Positions 6,200 through 15,041 of a DNA stretch of 31,087 bases are shown one piece after another. Every line of letters starts with the position of its first letter. Position 1 is the first letter of the stretch. The stretch lies in the NCBI GenBank assembly GCA_002424635.1, contig DIKT01000026.1:89914-121000 (forward strand), in the 5' to 3' direction. Both the position numbers and the translations under genes were made by a program. Below the pieces are notes generated by a model that saw only the letters and a program-made list of their open reading frames with translations, did not search any database and was not told where the DNA came from. The DNA comes from Desulfobulbaceae bacterium UBA5611 (GTDB lineage: Bacteria; Desulfobacterota; Desulfobulbia; Desulfobulbales; Desulfocapsaceae).

Positions 6200-8161
6200 T
6201 TACCCATTATTCACTTTTCTGTCAATGACAGGACCAGTCTCAGACTTTGAGCTGCACGACGGAAACAGGCTCATATCGGTATGGGGCAGAAAGAGGGCGG
6301 CCATATAATGATTCATGAAATCGGGATTTTCCGACAACTCGATATTGGTCATCAACTTGCGCACCTCCACCCGCTCGCGAAAACGGCGATGATCGAGCAG
6401 ACTGATCTGGCAGCCCAGTAGCGAGGCATTGCCCAGATAGTAATAACGCTCACGCTCAATATCCGGCAGCAGGCCGATGCAGATGGCCCGTTCCAGATCG
6501 ATATAGGCCCCGAAATTGCCGGCCAGGATAATCCGGTCGAGATCGCCAAAGCCCAGCCCGACAGACTCAAGCAGGGTCTGGTAGCCCGCGTACATGGCGC
6601 CTTTGGCCCGCATCAGGTTATCAAGATCAACCTCGGTGATGACAATATCCTCACCGGTCATGGAGGTCTGCCCCCAGGCCAGTACATACTCCCAGCGGTC
6701 CTCCCCTTCCCGGATCCGGGGATTATGCAGCTGCCGGTTGAATTTACCCTGGGGATCAATGACGCCTGCCTCCAGCAGCTCGGAGACAATGGAGATCAGG
6801 CCGGAGCCGCAGATGCCCCGGGGCTTGGTCTGGCCGATGGTGACGATCATCGGATCAAAGGTCTCGGGATGGATATGAAAATTCTCAATGGCGCCCTGAC
6901 TGGCCCGCATCCCGTGTTTGATGCCACCGCCCTCAAAGGCCGGACCGGCCGAACAGGCGGCACAGACCATCCACTCCTCATTGCCGACCACAATCTCGCC
7001 ATTGGTGCCGATATCGATAAACAGCGAGATCTTATCACTTTTATGCATCTGACAGGCATGAACGCCGGCGACAATATCACCGCCCACATAAGACGAGATA
7101 CAGGGATAGAGAAAAAGCCGGACCGAAGGATGGGCCATAATGCCGAGATCGGCAGCCTTGGTCAGGGGGAACTGGCTGACACTTGGCACATACGGGGCCT
7201 CGCGGATATAGCGGGGATTGATGCCCAGCAGCAGATGGGACATGACGGTATTACCGGCCGTCATGATATAGCTGATATCGCTGGGACTGATGACTACTTT
7301 GCGGCACATCTCTTCAATAATGCCGTTGATAGTCGTCACCACCTTTTCCTGCAGGGTCTTGAGTCCACCGGGACGCTGGGAATAGATCATGCGGGAGATG
7401 ACATCCTCGCCATAACCGATCTGCGCATTATAGCCGGAACCCTCGTCAATGACCTCGCCGCTGGTCAGATCGATCAGAACCCCGTTAACGGTGGTGGTGC
7501 CGATATCAATTGCCAGGCCATAGAGGCGGTTGGTGGTATCGCCAGGCTCAACGGCAATGATGCGGTCAGGCTCGGTCGAGCCCTTGCCGTGCAGCAGGAT
7601 GACCGTCACTTCCCAGGCCGCTTCGCGCAGGATGGCGGAGAGCTCCCGGATCAACTCCGGATGGTCATAGTTGGGCTCGGGATTATCGGGCAGCGTATTT
7701 TTAATAGTGCGCATCAAGCGCTGCATATCAGAGACATTGTCATCGATCGTGGGCGGCGGCAGCTTGAGAAAGAGTTTGCCCACCGGCGGATCGATCGACC
7801 ATTTGCCGACCAGAGTTTCAAGTGAGCGGGCGGAAATAGCCCTGGTGGTCTTGGGTTGGCGTTTCAGGGCCTTACCATCGGCTTTGATGGTGTCAGGAAT
7901 GCGCACCGTGATATCAGAGACAACCCGGGATTTACAGGCCAGCCGAATTCCCTGTTCATAGTCGGCCTGTTTCAGGGTGGCGGCATGATCAGTTTCGACT
8001 GCACCCTGCTCCAAGTGTACTCTGCATTTACCACAGACCCCGTCCCCGCCGCAAAAGGCGTGGATATAAACTCCGGCGGCCGCCGCGGCGGTCAGTAAAT
8101 TCTCGCCGGGTGCAACTTTGACACGGATATCATCGGGTAAAAAGTGTATGGTATGTTCCAT
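6200..8161 (-). CDS. RACo-like reductive activator of corrinoid protein (2Fe-2S plus ASKHA ATPase, DUF4445)
   Basis: This protein reactivates corrinoid proteins whose cobalt has been over-oxidised to Co(II), using ATP and an electron from an iron-sulfur cluster. Residues 1-90 form a plant-type 2Fe-2S ferredoxin domain with Cys37, Cys43, Cys46 and Cys76 (CX5CX2CX29C). A linker (about 90-215) follows. Then comes an ASKHA ATPase core with DIGTTTVNGVLIDL (near 218) and a second phosphate loop SLFIDIGTNGE, then GPAFEGGGI and a C-terminal ILAGNFGAYID block. The 653-residue length is typical. The conserved order activator-methyltransferase supports function in the same C1 pathway. AAGG lies about nine bases before the ATG. 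The corrinoid substrate protein is not encoded here. It is the first gene of its operon, divergent from prmA. Confidence 0.88.
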   Translation of the reverse strand: MEHTIHFLPDDIRVKVAPGENLLTAAAAAGVYIHAFCGGDGVCGKCRVHLEQGAVETDHAATLKQADYEQGIRLACKSRVVSDITVRIPDTIKADGKALKRQPKTTRAISARSLETLVGKWSIDPPVGKLFLKLPPPTIDDNVSDMQRLMRTIKNTLPDNPEPNYDHPELIRELSAILREAAWEVTVILLHGKGSTEPDRIIAVEPGDTTNRLYGLAIDIGTTTVNGVLIDLTSGEVIDEGSGYNAQIGYGEDVISRMIYSQRPGGLKTLQEKVVTTINGIIEEMCRKVVISPSDISYIMTAGNTVMSHLLLGINPRYIREAPYVPSVSQFPLTKAADLGIMAHPSVRLFLYPCISSYVGGDIVAGVHACQMHKSDKISLFIDIGTNGEIVVGNEEWMVCAACSAGPAFEGGGIKHGMRASQGAIENFHIHPETFDPMIVTIGQTKPRGICGSGLISIVSELLEAGVIDPQGKFNRQLHNPRIREGEDRWEYVLAWGQTSMTGEDIVITEVDLDNLMRAKGAMYAGYQTLLESVGLGFGDLDRIILAGNFGAYIDLERAICIGLLPDIERERYYYLGNASLLGCQISLLDHRRFRERVEVRKLMTNIELSENPDFMNHYMAALFLPHTDMSLFPSCSSKSETGPVIDRKVNNG

Positions 8162-8275
8162 TACTACTGCCTTGCCTGGGATTGGGGACCGTCTGGGTGT
8201 TCAGAAATTCTTTTATAACGGCATAGTGGACAAAAAATCATTATTTTGCCATGAAAAATAACAGCTGCCAAGGTC

Positions 8276-8305
8276 TTGTCAAGAAAATCCTTGATAGTAT
8301 TTATA
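8276..8305 (+). promoter_or_regulatory. Candidate promoter for prmA
   Basis: TTGTCA (8276-8281, 5/6 to consensus) is followed after 16-18 bases by AT-rich hexamers (TATTTA at 8298 or TTTATA at 8300). The 235-base divergent gap is strongly AT-rich around this site. The -10 is poorly defined, so confidence is low. Confidence 0.35.
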
Positions 8306-8396
8306 AAAATATTTGATTAAACAGCCAGCACCGTCAAATGGCATGGCTTAAAAACAACGGGCGCAAAACACGACCAGCGCCTCAGGAGAAGATATT

Positions 8397-9305
8397 ATGC
8401 TCTTACCACAACAAAAGCGGCAGTGGCTGAAGGTGGCTATTGCCACCGACCCGATAATGATCAATGCCATAGAGGATTTTCTGGTCGGGATCAGCGGCTC
8501 GGGGGTGGAGTTTGCCGTCGATCAACCGGCAGACCAGACGATCATCAATGTCTGGTTCGACAAGAATCAACAGGACCAGACAGCGACGGATCTCTTTTTG
8601 CAGCAGCTGACAGCCTATCTGCAGGAACTGGCCGTCATCTTTGAAGTGGCTGTGCCCGTTATGGAGACCACTTTTATCGAGGATGAAGACTGGTCGGCCA
8701 CCTGGAAGGAACATTTCAAGCCCTTTGCCATTATTCCCGGCCTGATCATTGCCCCCACCTGGGAGCCTTATGAGGCCCAGGCGGCTGAAAAAGTCATTAT
8801 CATGGACCCTGGCATGGCCTTTGGCACCGGCCACCACGCCACGACCAGCCTGTCTTTACAATTTCTGCAGGAGGCTCTGGCGGCCAGGCCAAACAGCAGC
8901 GTGCTTGATGTCGGCACCGGCACCGGCATTTTAGGGATGGCCGCCGCCCTGTTCGGCGCGGCCCAGGTCATGGCGATCGATAACGATCCGGAGGCGGTCA
9001 GCGCGGCCCTGGAAAACCGGGACCGCAACAATATGCAGGAGGTCATGACGGTGGCGGACACCCCGCTTGCTTCGGTCAGCACGCCTTTTGCGCTGGTAAT
9101 CGCCAACATCGTCCATGATGTGCTGCTGGAGCTGGCCCCTGATCTGGGCCGCTTAACGGCGGCCGGCGGTCAGCTGATCCTCTCCGGCCTGCTGGCCGGC
9201 CAGCAGGTGACTAATATCATCTCCTGCTTTACGGACTTAGGCTTCTCCCTGCGCCGCCAGGACCAGAAGAAGGAATGGGCCGTGCTGTTATTGGCCAAGG
9301 ACTAA
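8397..9305 (+). CDS. prmA: Ribosomal protein L11 methyltransferase
   Basis: PrmA trimethylates ribosomal protein L11 using S-adenosylmethionine. The 302-residue length is normal. The N-terminal about 110 residues form the L11-recognition domain. The class I methyltransferase domain follows, with DPGMAFGTGHHATT, the SAM-binding loop VLDVGTGTGILGMAA, the acidic AIDNDPEA after strand 2, and VIANIVHDVLLEL. The last corresponds to the NIL-type motif IV of PrmA. AGGAGA lies about eight bases before the ATG. The stop overlaps the convergent plsY stop by four bases, so the two mRNAs are antisense at their ends and no terminator is visible between them. Confidence 0.92.
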   Translation: MLLPQQKRQWLKVAIATDPIMINAIEDFLVGISGSGVEFAVDQPADQTIINVWFDKNQQDQTATDLFLQQLTAYLQELAVIFEVAVPVMETTFIEDEDWSATWKEHFKPFAIIPGLIIAPTWEPYEAQAAEKVIIMDPGMAFGTGHHATTSLSLQFLQEALAARPNSSVLDVGTGTGILGMAAALFGAAQVMAIDNDPEAVSAALENRDRNNMQEVMTVADTPLASVSTPFALVIANIVHDVLLELAPDLGRLTAAGGQLILSGLLAGQQVTNIISCFTDLGFSLRRQDQKKEWAVLLLAKD

Positions 9306-9913
9306 AGGGATTCAGACTTTTTCCAGCCCTTTTCCGTGCCCCGCAGCAGTCTGCCGATATTGGAGCGATGCTGAAACCAGATCAGCAAGACTATGGCCAG
9401 GGCCGTCAGCAATATGACGGGAGATTCTCCCAGCAGCCACAGCCATAAAGGAATCAGCAGGGCAGCGGTCAGGGACGCCACCGAGACATAGCGAAAAGCC
9501 GTCAGCGCCCCGCTAAAAACAAGCAGGCTGATCAAGACGCTCCAGGGCGAGATAAACAGAAAGACCCCGAGGGCCGTCGCCACTCCTTTGCCGCCTTTGA
9601 ATTTGAGATAAAGCGGAAACATGTGACCGACCACCGTGGCCAGCCCGCAGGCCATCACCAGCCATTCCCGATTGGCTGTGGTATCCGGCAGCAAACCGGC
9701 CGCCAGCCAGACCGGCAGAAAGCCCTTGGCCACATCACAGACCAGGGTCAGGGCGCCCAGTTTCTTACCCAGCACCCGCCCGACATTGGTGGCGCCGATA
9801 TTACCGCTGCCGGCCTGACGCACATCAGCGCCGACCAGACGGCCGATGAGCAGACCGAAGGGAATGGCCCCGATTAAATAGGCAGCTACCAGCAAAGTTA
9901 TGGCTAAAATCAT
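9302..9913 (-). CDS. plsY: Glycerol-3-phosphate acyltransferase (acyl-phosphate dependent)
   Basis: PlsY makes lysophosphatidate from acyl-phosphate and glycerol-3-phosphate in the inner membrane, the first step of phospholipid synthesis. The 203-residue protein has five or more hydrophobic helices. It shows the three cytosolic-loop motifs of the family: GSGNIGATNVGR (about 36-47), KFKGGKGVATALG (about 105-117) and a late HRSNIGRLLRGTE. The ATG has no clear ribosome binding site; the leader is AT-rich and contains a stable hairpin about 25 bases upstream. Confidence 0.93.
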   Translation of the reverse strand: MILAITLLVAAYLIGAIPFGLLIGRLVGADVRQAGSGNIGATNVGRVLGKKLGALTLVCDVAKGFLPVWLAAGLLPDTTANREWLVMACGLATVVGHMFPLYLKFKGGKGVATALGVFLFISPWSVLISLLVFSGALTAFRYVSVASLTAALLIPLWLWLLGESPVILLTALAIVLLIWFQHRSNIGRLLRGTEKGWKKSESL

Positions 9914-9938
9914 AATATTTATTTTTTATCTTCAGGAA

Positions 9939-9966
9939 CTTATCTGCAGCAGCTGCTGGAGATAAG
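9939..9966 (-). promoter_or_regulatory. Stem-loop in the plsY leader
   Basis: CTTATCT (9939-9945) pairs with AGATAAG (9960-9966). After one G-G mismatch, four further pairs close a tetraloop. On the plsY strand it is followed by an A-rich leader rather than a U-run, so it is not a normal terminator for the lipoprotein gene upstream. It could end or stabilise transcripts, or affect plsY translation. Confidence 0.4.
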
Positions 9967-10026
9967 AGCTCATTAACTGTTGAAATACATCATCCGTCAA
10001 CATTGTGGACCAACAGGCTTCACTCT

Positions 10027-10212
10027 TCACAAGGGAATTTCATCAACGATCTCAGCCGCCTCATCAATCGCATCATGAGCAGTATTGCCCGCAATCGGCA
10101 CAATCGAAATCACTGCTCCGGTAAGGCGCATCGGCACGGTAACAATCTTGGTCAGGATACATCCATTGAGCAGCAGCACCGTCAACAGCATAATTATTGT
10201 GTAGAATTTCAT
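10027..10212 (-). CDS. Small lipoprotein (DUF6726-like)
   Basis: This is a 61-residue product if the third of three consecutive ATGs is used. That choice gives an AGGAG seven bases upstream; the first ATG would be one base from it. A short hydrophobic signal ends in the lipobox LLNGC, so the mature part would be a lipid-anchored peptide of about 44 residues. The mature part reads ILTKIVTVPMRLTG, then AVISIVPIAGNTAHDAIDEAAEIVDEI. The pattern TKIVTVPMR plus an acidic tail resembles the short DUF6726 lipoproteins of Proteobacteria, from memory. Function is unknown. It lies 103 bases downstream of the RND permease gene on the same strand. Confidence 0.7.
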   Translation of the reverse strand: MKFYTIIMLLTVLLLNGCILTKIVTVPMRLTGAVISIVPIAGNTAHDAIDEAAEIVDEIPL

Positions 10213-10315
10213 CATCATACTCCTGATATTTAGAAGCCACTCACCATCTGCCGCCCAATAAAGGGCACCGCATGCCTCCTATAACCGGAAACGACATCTT
10301 TTGCCAGCCTGCAGA

Positions 10316-13300
10316 CTATGGCCGCTCGATGCAGGCCTTTATTTTTACCGACCGGTAGCTGCGGAAACGGCCGTGTACTGTGGACTGGATACGATCAAGA
10401 TAATAATAAATGACCGGAGTGATATAAAGGGTCAGGACCTGCGACACCAGCAGACCACCTACCACCGCCAGACCCAGCGGTCTCCGCGCCTCGGCCCCCA
10501 CCCCGATACCGATGGCAATAGGCAGGGTACCCATCAGGGCGGCGAAGGTGGTCATCATGATCGGGCGAAACCGGACCAGACAGCCCTGAAAGATAGCATC
10601 AAGCGGCCCTTTATTTTCCCGGCGCTGCAGTTCCAGGGCAAAGTCAATCATCATGATGGCGTTCTTCTTCACAATACCCACCAGCATGATAATGCCGACA
10701 AAGGAATAAAGGTTGAGCTCCTTGCCGAAAATAAGGAGGGTCAGCAAGGCGCCGATGGCAGCCGATGGCAGGCCGGACAGAATGGTCAGCGGATGAATAT
10801 AGCTCTCATAAAGAATACCGAGAATGATATAGATCACCAGGATGGTCAGCAGCAGGAGCAAGGCCAGCCCTGTGGTGGACTGCTGATAGACCTGGGCCGT
10901 GCCCTGAAAACTGGTGGTGATCGCCGCCGACAGCGACTCGGCCTCCTGCTCAATGACGGCTAAGGCATCACTCAGTGGGGTTCCCGGCTTGAGATTAAAG
11001 GAGAGGGTGACGGCTGTGATCTGCCCTAAATGATTAACCGACAGCGGCCCCAGCCCCTGGGTTATCCGGCCTAGTGAGGCCAGCGGCACCATCTGATTGC
11101 CGGAGGAACGGACAAAGAGCGCTCCCAGGGCCGCCGGATCTTTCTGATACTGCGGCGCCAGTTCCATCACTACCTTATACTGGTTGGTCGGTGAATAGAT
11201 GGTTGAGACCTGGCGGGCACCATAGGCATAATAAAGGGTATCCTCGATCTGCCGGGCTGTGATCCCCAGGCTGGCCGCCCGGTCACGATCGATGGCAAAG
11301 GTCAACTGGGGATTTTTAATCTGCAGGTCACTGGTCACATCCTGAAGCAGAGGCAGCTGGTTGAGCTTCATCTCAAATGCGGTGGCCTGCCGGTAGAGTT
11401 CCTCGGTATCCGGACTTTGCAGCACAAACTGATACTGGGCCTTGGACGAGGTGGTATCCAGCTGGATCGGCGGCGGATTCTGCAGAAACATATTGATCCC
11501 CGGGATACCCATCAGCCTGGGCCGCAGTTTCTGAATGATCTGGTCGGCCGATAACTCCCGCTCGTGACGCGGTTTCAGCTTCATGAACATAAAACCGCTA
11601 TTGGAGCCGACCCGGCTGCCGGTGGCTCCGACTGAGGCCATGAAGGCCTCGACATCAGGCTCCTGCAGCACAATATCAATCAATTGTGACTGCTTGCGTT
11701 TCATCTCATCAAAAGAAATGCCCTGGGCGCCCTCGGAGGTACCGCGCAGGGCACCGATATCATCAGCTGGCAGCAACCCCATCGGCATCCGGGTAAAAAG
11801 CCAGACGGCGGCAATGGTGGTCGCCACCGTAAAGATGACTGTGGCCCGGCGATACTGAAGCACCGCTGTTAATGATCGTTCATAGAGGCGTAGCCAGCCG
11901 TCAAAAAAGCGCTCCATGGAATTATAGAGCCGGCCGTGGTGCTCTTTGTTGGGCGAACGCAGAAAACGGCTGCAGAGCATGGGCGTCAGGGTCAGCGACA
12001 CCACCCCGGAAATGAGAATCGCCACGGCAATGGTCACTGCGAACTCGTGCAGCATCCGGCCCAGCATGCCGCCCATGAACAGCACCGGGATAAACACAGC
12101 TACCAGCGAGACGGTCATGGAGACGATGGTAAAACCGATCTCCCGTGAGCCCCGCAGGGCGGCAGTGCGTGGTTCTTCCCCCTGTTCCATGCGGCGGACA
12201 ATATTTTCCAGCATGACAATGGCATCGTCCACCACGAAACCGACCGACAGGGTCAGGGCCATCAGGGTGATATTATTGACGGAAAATCCCAGGGCATGCA
12301 TGGCGGCAAAGGTGCCGATCAAGGAGATGGGCAGGGCCAGACTGGGAATGATCGTGGCCGACAGCTTACGCAGAAAAACAAAGATAACGAGAATGACCAG
12401 GCCGATCGTCAGCAGCAGGGTAAACTTGACATCGGCCACTGATTCCCGAATAGTCTCTGAACGGTCAAACAGGATATGAAGATCAACCGCACCGGGCAGC
12501 TGGCTGCGAAAAGCCGGAATCTGCTCCCGGATGCGATCCACTACCTCAATAGTATTGGTCCCGGGCTGCCGTTCAATAGCCAGGACAATGGCCCGGGTGG
12601 ACTGGCCCTTGGTGTTGTACCAGGCCGCCACTTTGTCATTTTCGACACTGTCGGTAATGGTGGCCACCTCCGCCAGACGCACCGGGGCATTAGCGCGCCA
12701 GGCGACGACCATTGACCGGTAGGCCTCTGCATCAAGAAGCTGACCGCTGACCAGCAGGGTGAAACTCTGCTGGTCTCCCTGCAAGCCGCCGGTCGGCAGA
12801 TTAACATTCCATTTATCAATGGCCGCCGCCACCTCTTCCAGCCCGATGCCGCGGCTGGTCAGGGCCTGGGGATTGACCTGGACCCTGACTGCATACTTCT
12901 GGGAACCATAAACTGACACCTGGGCCACCCCATTGATCATGGAAATGCGGGGCGCGATAATGGTATCAGCCAGTTCATTGATTTCAGACAGCGGTTTGGT
13001 CTGGGAGCTCAAAGCCAGATACAGCACGGGAGAGGCCGCCGGATTGACTTTTCTGTATGATGGCGGACTGGGCATATCACCCGGCAGCTGCCGGGCGGCC
13101 TTGGAGATTGCGGCCTGCACATCCTGGGCTGCCGCATCAATATCCTTGCCCAGATTAAACTTGAGCACGATATTGGAGACACCTTGACCATTAGTGGAAC
13201 TCATGGCGTCAAGGCCGGCAATGGTCGACAGTTGCTTCTCCAGAGGAGTGGCCACGGCCGAGGCCATGGTCTCGGGACTGGCCCCCGGCAGAGCTGAAGA

Positions 13301-13441
13301 GACCTGGATGGTCGGATAATCAATGCTGGGCAGGTCATTGACCGGCAGCAGCCGATAGGCAAAGATACCAAAGACCACCACCGCCAGCATGACCAGACTG
13401 GTCATCACCGGCCGCTTGATACATAATTCCGAGATATGCAT
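10316..13441 (-). CDS. RND multidrug efflux permease (HAE1, MdtB/MdtC/AcrB-type)
   Basis: This 1041-residue inner-membrane proton/drug antiporter drives export through a tripartite pump. An N-terminal helix is followed by porter domain segments, and the two halves each carry six membrane helices (about 340-555 and 865-1025). The proton-relay pair is Asp405-Asp406 in VGFVVDDAIVMLEN of TM4. The matching Lys is in the MLVGIVKKNAIMMIDFA block of TM10. These hallmark residues are intact, so it should be functional. The opening ELCIKRPVMTSLVMLAVVVFG and the lack of the long AcrB C-terminus place it near MdtB/MdtC. Its ATG overlaps the adaptor TGA by one base, indicating translational coupling. No outer-membrane TolC partner lies next to it. 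Confidence 0.94.
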   Translation of the reverse strand: MHISELCIKRPVMTSLVMLAVVVFGIFAYRLLPVNDLPSIDYPTIQVSSALPGASPETMASAVATPLEKQLSTIAGLDAMSSTNGQGVSNIVLKFNLGKDIDAAAQDVQAAISKAARQLPGDMPSPPSYRKVNPAASPVLYLALSSQTKPLSEINELADTIIAPRISMINGVAQVSVYGSQKYAVRVQVNPQALTSRGIGLEEVAAAIDKWNVNLPTGGLQGDQQSFTLLVSGQLLDAEAYRSMVVAWRANAPVRLAEVATITDSVENDKVAAWYNTKGQSTRAIVLAIERQPGTNTIEVVDRIREQIPAFRSQLPGAVDLHILFDRSETIRESVADVKFTLLLTIGLVILVIFVFLRKLSATIIPSLALPISLIGTFAAMHALGFSVNNITLMALTLSVGFVVDDAIVMLENIVRRMEQGEEPRTAALRGSREIGFTIVSMTVSLVAVFIPVLFMGGMLGRMLHEFAVTIAVAILISGVVSLTLTPMLCSRFLRSPNKEHHGRLYNSMERFFDGWLRLYERSLTAVLQYRRATVIFTVATTIAAVWLFTRMPMGLLPADDIGALRGTSEGAQGISFDEMKRKQSQLIDIVLQEPDVEAFMASVGATGSRVGSNSGFMFMKLKPRHERELSADQIIQKLRPRLMGIPGINMFLQNPPPIQLDTTSSKAQYQFVLQSPDTEELYRQATAFEMKLNQLPLLQDVTSDLQIKNPQLTFAIDRDRAASLGITARQIEDTLYYAYGARQVSTIYSPTNQYKVVMELAPQYQKDPAALGALFVRSSGNQMVPLASLGRITQGLGPLSVNHLGQITAVTLSFNLKPGTPLSDALAVIEQEAESLSAAITTSFQGTAQVYQQSTTGLALLLLLTILVIYIILGILYESYIHPLTILSGLPSAAIGALLTLLIFGKELNLYSFVGIIMLVGIVKKNAIMMIDFALELQRRENKGPLDAIFQGCLVRFRPIMMTTFAALMGTLPIAIGIGVGAEARRPLGLAVVGGLLVSQVLTLYITPVIYYYLDRIQSTVHGRFRSYRSVKIKACIERP

Positions 13442-14622
13442 CAGCGTTCCACAGTCGAGGCGGATGAGGTCGACGGCCTGCTTTCAGATGTGATCTGCCG
13501 GTTATCCTGACTCTGTGTTATTGCCGGTTTGATCTCGACCTTACCATCGGGGATCACCCGCATATGGCCGTCAACTACCACCTCTTCTCCTGCCTGCAGG
13601 CCCTGCTCGATTACCATGAGCTCACCCTGGGTCGGCCCCGGCACTACCGGCCTGACCTCCGCCGTGCTATCCGGCCTGATAACAAAAACAAACCGGCCCT
13701 GCTGTCCGGTCTGCACCGCCTGCCCTGGAACTACCACCGCCTGCTTCCTGACATCGAGCACCAGCGTCAGGGTGACGAACTGACCCGGCCACAAAAGCTG
13801 GCCTTTATTAGCAAAACGGCCTTTGAGGCGGATGGTACCGGTGGCGGGATCAATGGCATTATCAAGAAACGAGACCACCCCTTGTTCACTCCCATCGGTA
13901 TCCGGCACGGCAGCCGTCACCGTGATGGCGCCTGCGGCCAGCCGTTTCTGCACCAGGGAAAAATGCTGTTCAGTAATAGTAAAAGTGGCCCGGATCGGTG
14001 ATAATTTATTGATGGTAACCAGCGCTGTCTCATTGGCCTTGATCACATTACCTCGATCGACGGCCAGGGCTCCCAGGCGGCCGCTGATTGGTGCTTTGAT
14101 GGAGCAATAGGACAGCTGGGTGCGGGCGTTTTCCAGGACAGCCTCATCAGCTGCCACATCCGCCGCTGCCGTGTCCGCCCGGCTGCGATAACCTTCAGCC
14201 TGTTCCTGACTGACCAGACCCTCCGTGGCCAACTGCAGGTAACGCTCATAGTCCTTACGGCTATTTTTCATCAGGATTTGATTGCGGGCCAGAGAAGCCT
14301 GCGCTTTTTGCAAAGCCGCCTGATAGGGTCGGGGATCGATGACAAAGAGCAGTGCCCCCTCGCTGACATTCTGACCTTCCTGAAAGCCGATCGTGGTTAA
14401 TTCGCCGCTTACCATCGGCTTGATGGTGACGCTCTCTGCAGCCTCCATGGTCCCGAAGGTCCTGATCTCAATCGGCACATCCTGGTGCCGGGCAATAGCG
14501 GTCACAACCAGGGCGGGCGGCCGGGATTTGCTTTTTTCTTTCTTGTCAGGAGAACAGGCCGGCAGCACCAGCAGGAGAATAAAAAAAACAGAGCTACGAA
14601 AAACATTATTATGGTAAAACAT
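13441..14622 (-). CDS. RND efflux periplasmic adaptor lipoprotein (MdtA/AcrA-type)
   Basis: The ATG at 14622 is preferred over an upstream one at 14715. It has AAGGA about six bases before it and directly begins a lipoprotein signal (hydrophobic VFFILLLVLPAC, Cys23). The 393-residue protein shows the membrane-fusion protein order. A first lipoyl half runs from TFGTMEAAESVTIKPMVSG, with FQEGQNVSEGALLFVIDPRPYQAALQKAQ. A coiled-coil hairpin of about 80 residues follows, then the second lipoyl half SYCSIKAPISGRLG, then beta-barrel and membrane-proximal domains. It bridges the permease and a TolC-like channel. A Ser/Thr-rich tail follows. It is the first gene of the efflux operon. Confidence 0.92.
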   Translation of the reverse strand: MFYHNNVFRSSVFFILLLVLPACSPDKKEKSKSRPPALVVTAIARHQDVPIEIRTFGTMEAAESVTIKPMVSGELTTIGFQEGQNVSEGALLFVIDPRPYQAALQKAQASLARNQILMKNSRKDYERYLQLATEGLVSQEQAEGYRSRADTAAADVAADEAVLENARTQLSYCSIKAPISGRLGALAVDRGNVIKANETALVTINKLSPIRATFTITEQHFSLVQKRLAAGAITVTAAVPDTDGSEQGVVSFLDNAIDPATGTIRLKGRFANKGQLLWPGQFVTLTLVLDVRKQAVVVPGQAVQTGQQGRFVFVIRPDSTAEVRPVVPGPTQGELMVIEQGLQAGEEVVVDGHMRVIPDGKVEIKPAITQSQDNRQITSESRPSTSSASTVER

Positions 14623-15041
14623 GAAAGTCCTTTGATACTGAGCGAGCATTAGCGTCTGACCTGGCGTGACAAACGAAAGATTTACATCATCGCTATGGTA
14701 AGGCCGGACACCCATACATCATCATCCAGCTCTCAGCCTACCGGTTAATAATTAAAAATAAATAGCGTACCGGAAGCAGGAGAAACTTTCAATAAGTTCC
14801 AAGGCATCAGCTTGGCCCTGTTTTTTCAATAGCTGATTGGCTCGGCAAGAAGCTTGGCAGCTGGGGAGTGGAGCCCTTATAAAAAATAATTTTTCGATAA
14901 AGGATTAGCTCAACATGACCGATTAATATATAATCTGAAAATGTTTGTCATCAGCCTGATCTCCTCTTGCCTTGATTGTTATTAACGCAGGAATTATAGT
15001 GAGAGGAATTCTTAATCCTGAAAAACCAAGAGGTAATTGAC
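14623..15041. other. Gene-free divergent region between the efflux operon and the LysM/M23 gene
   Basis: These 419 bases hold no convincing gene. The right end contains the promoter of the LysM/M23 gene. The middle (about 14745-14765 and 14875-14940) is AT-rich and must contain the efflux promoter on the minus strand, but I could not pick a good -35/-10 pair. No adjacent regulator gene for the pump was seen. Confidence 0.6.
14972..15000 (+). promoter_or_regulatory. Sigma70-type promoter of the LysM/M23 gene
   Basis: TTGATT (14972-14977), 17 bases, then TATAGT (14995-15000): 4/6 and 5/6 to consensus with ideal spacing. The leader would be about 35 bases, containing AGAGG about eight bases before the ATG. 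Confidence 0.55.

Noticed and set aside
6725..7825. 366-codon rightward frame opposite the RACo-like gene
   Set aside because: The opposite strand has complete ferredoxin and ASKHA motifs; this frame has none and no ribosome binding site.
10301..10963. Rightward frame opposite the RND permease C-terminus
   Set aside because: It is Gln/His/Asp-rich, without motifs, and antisense to membrane helices of a conserved transporter.
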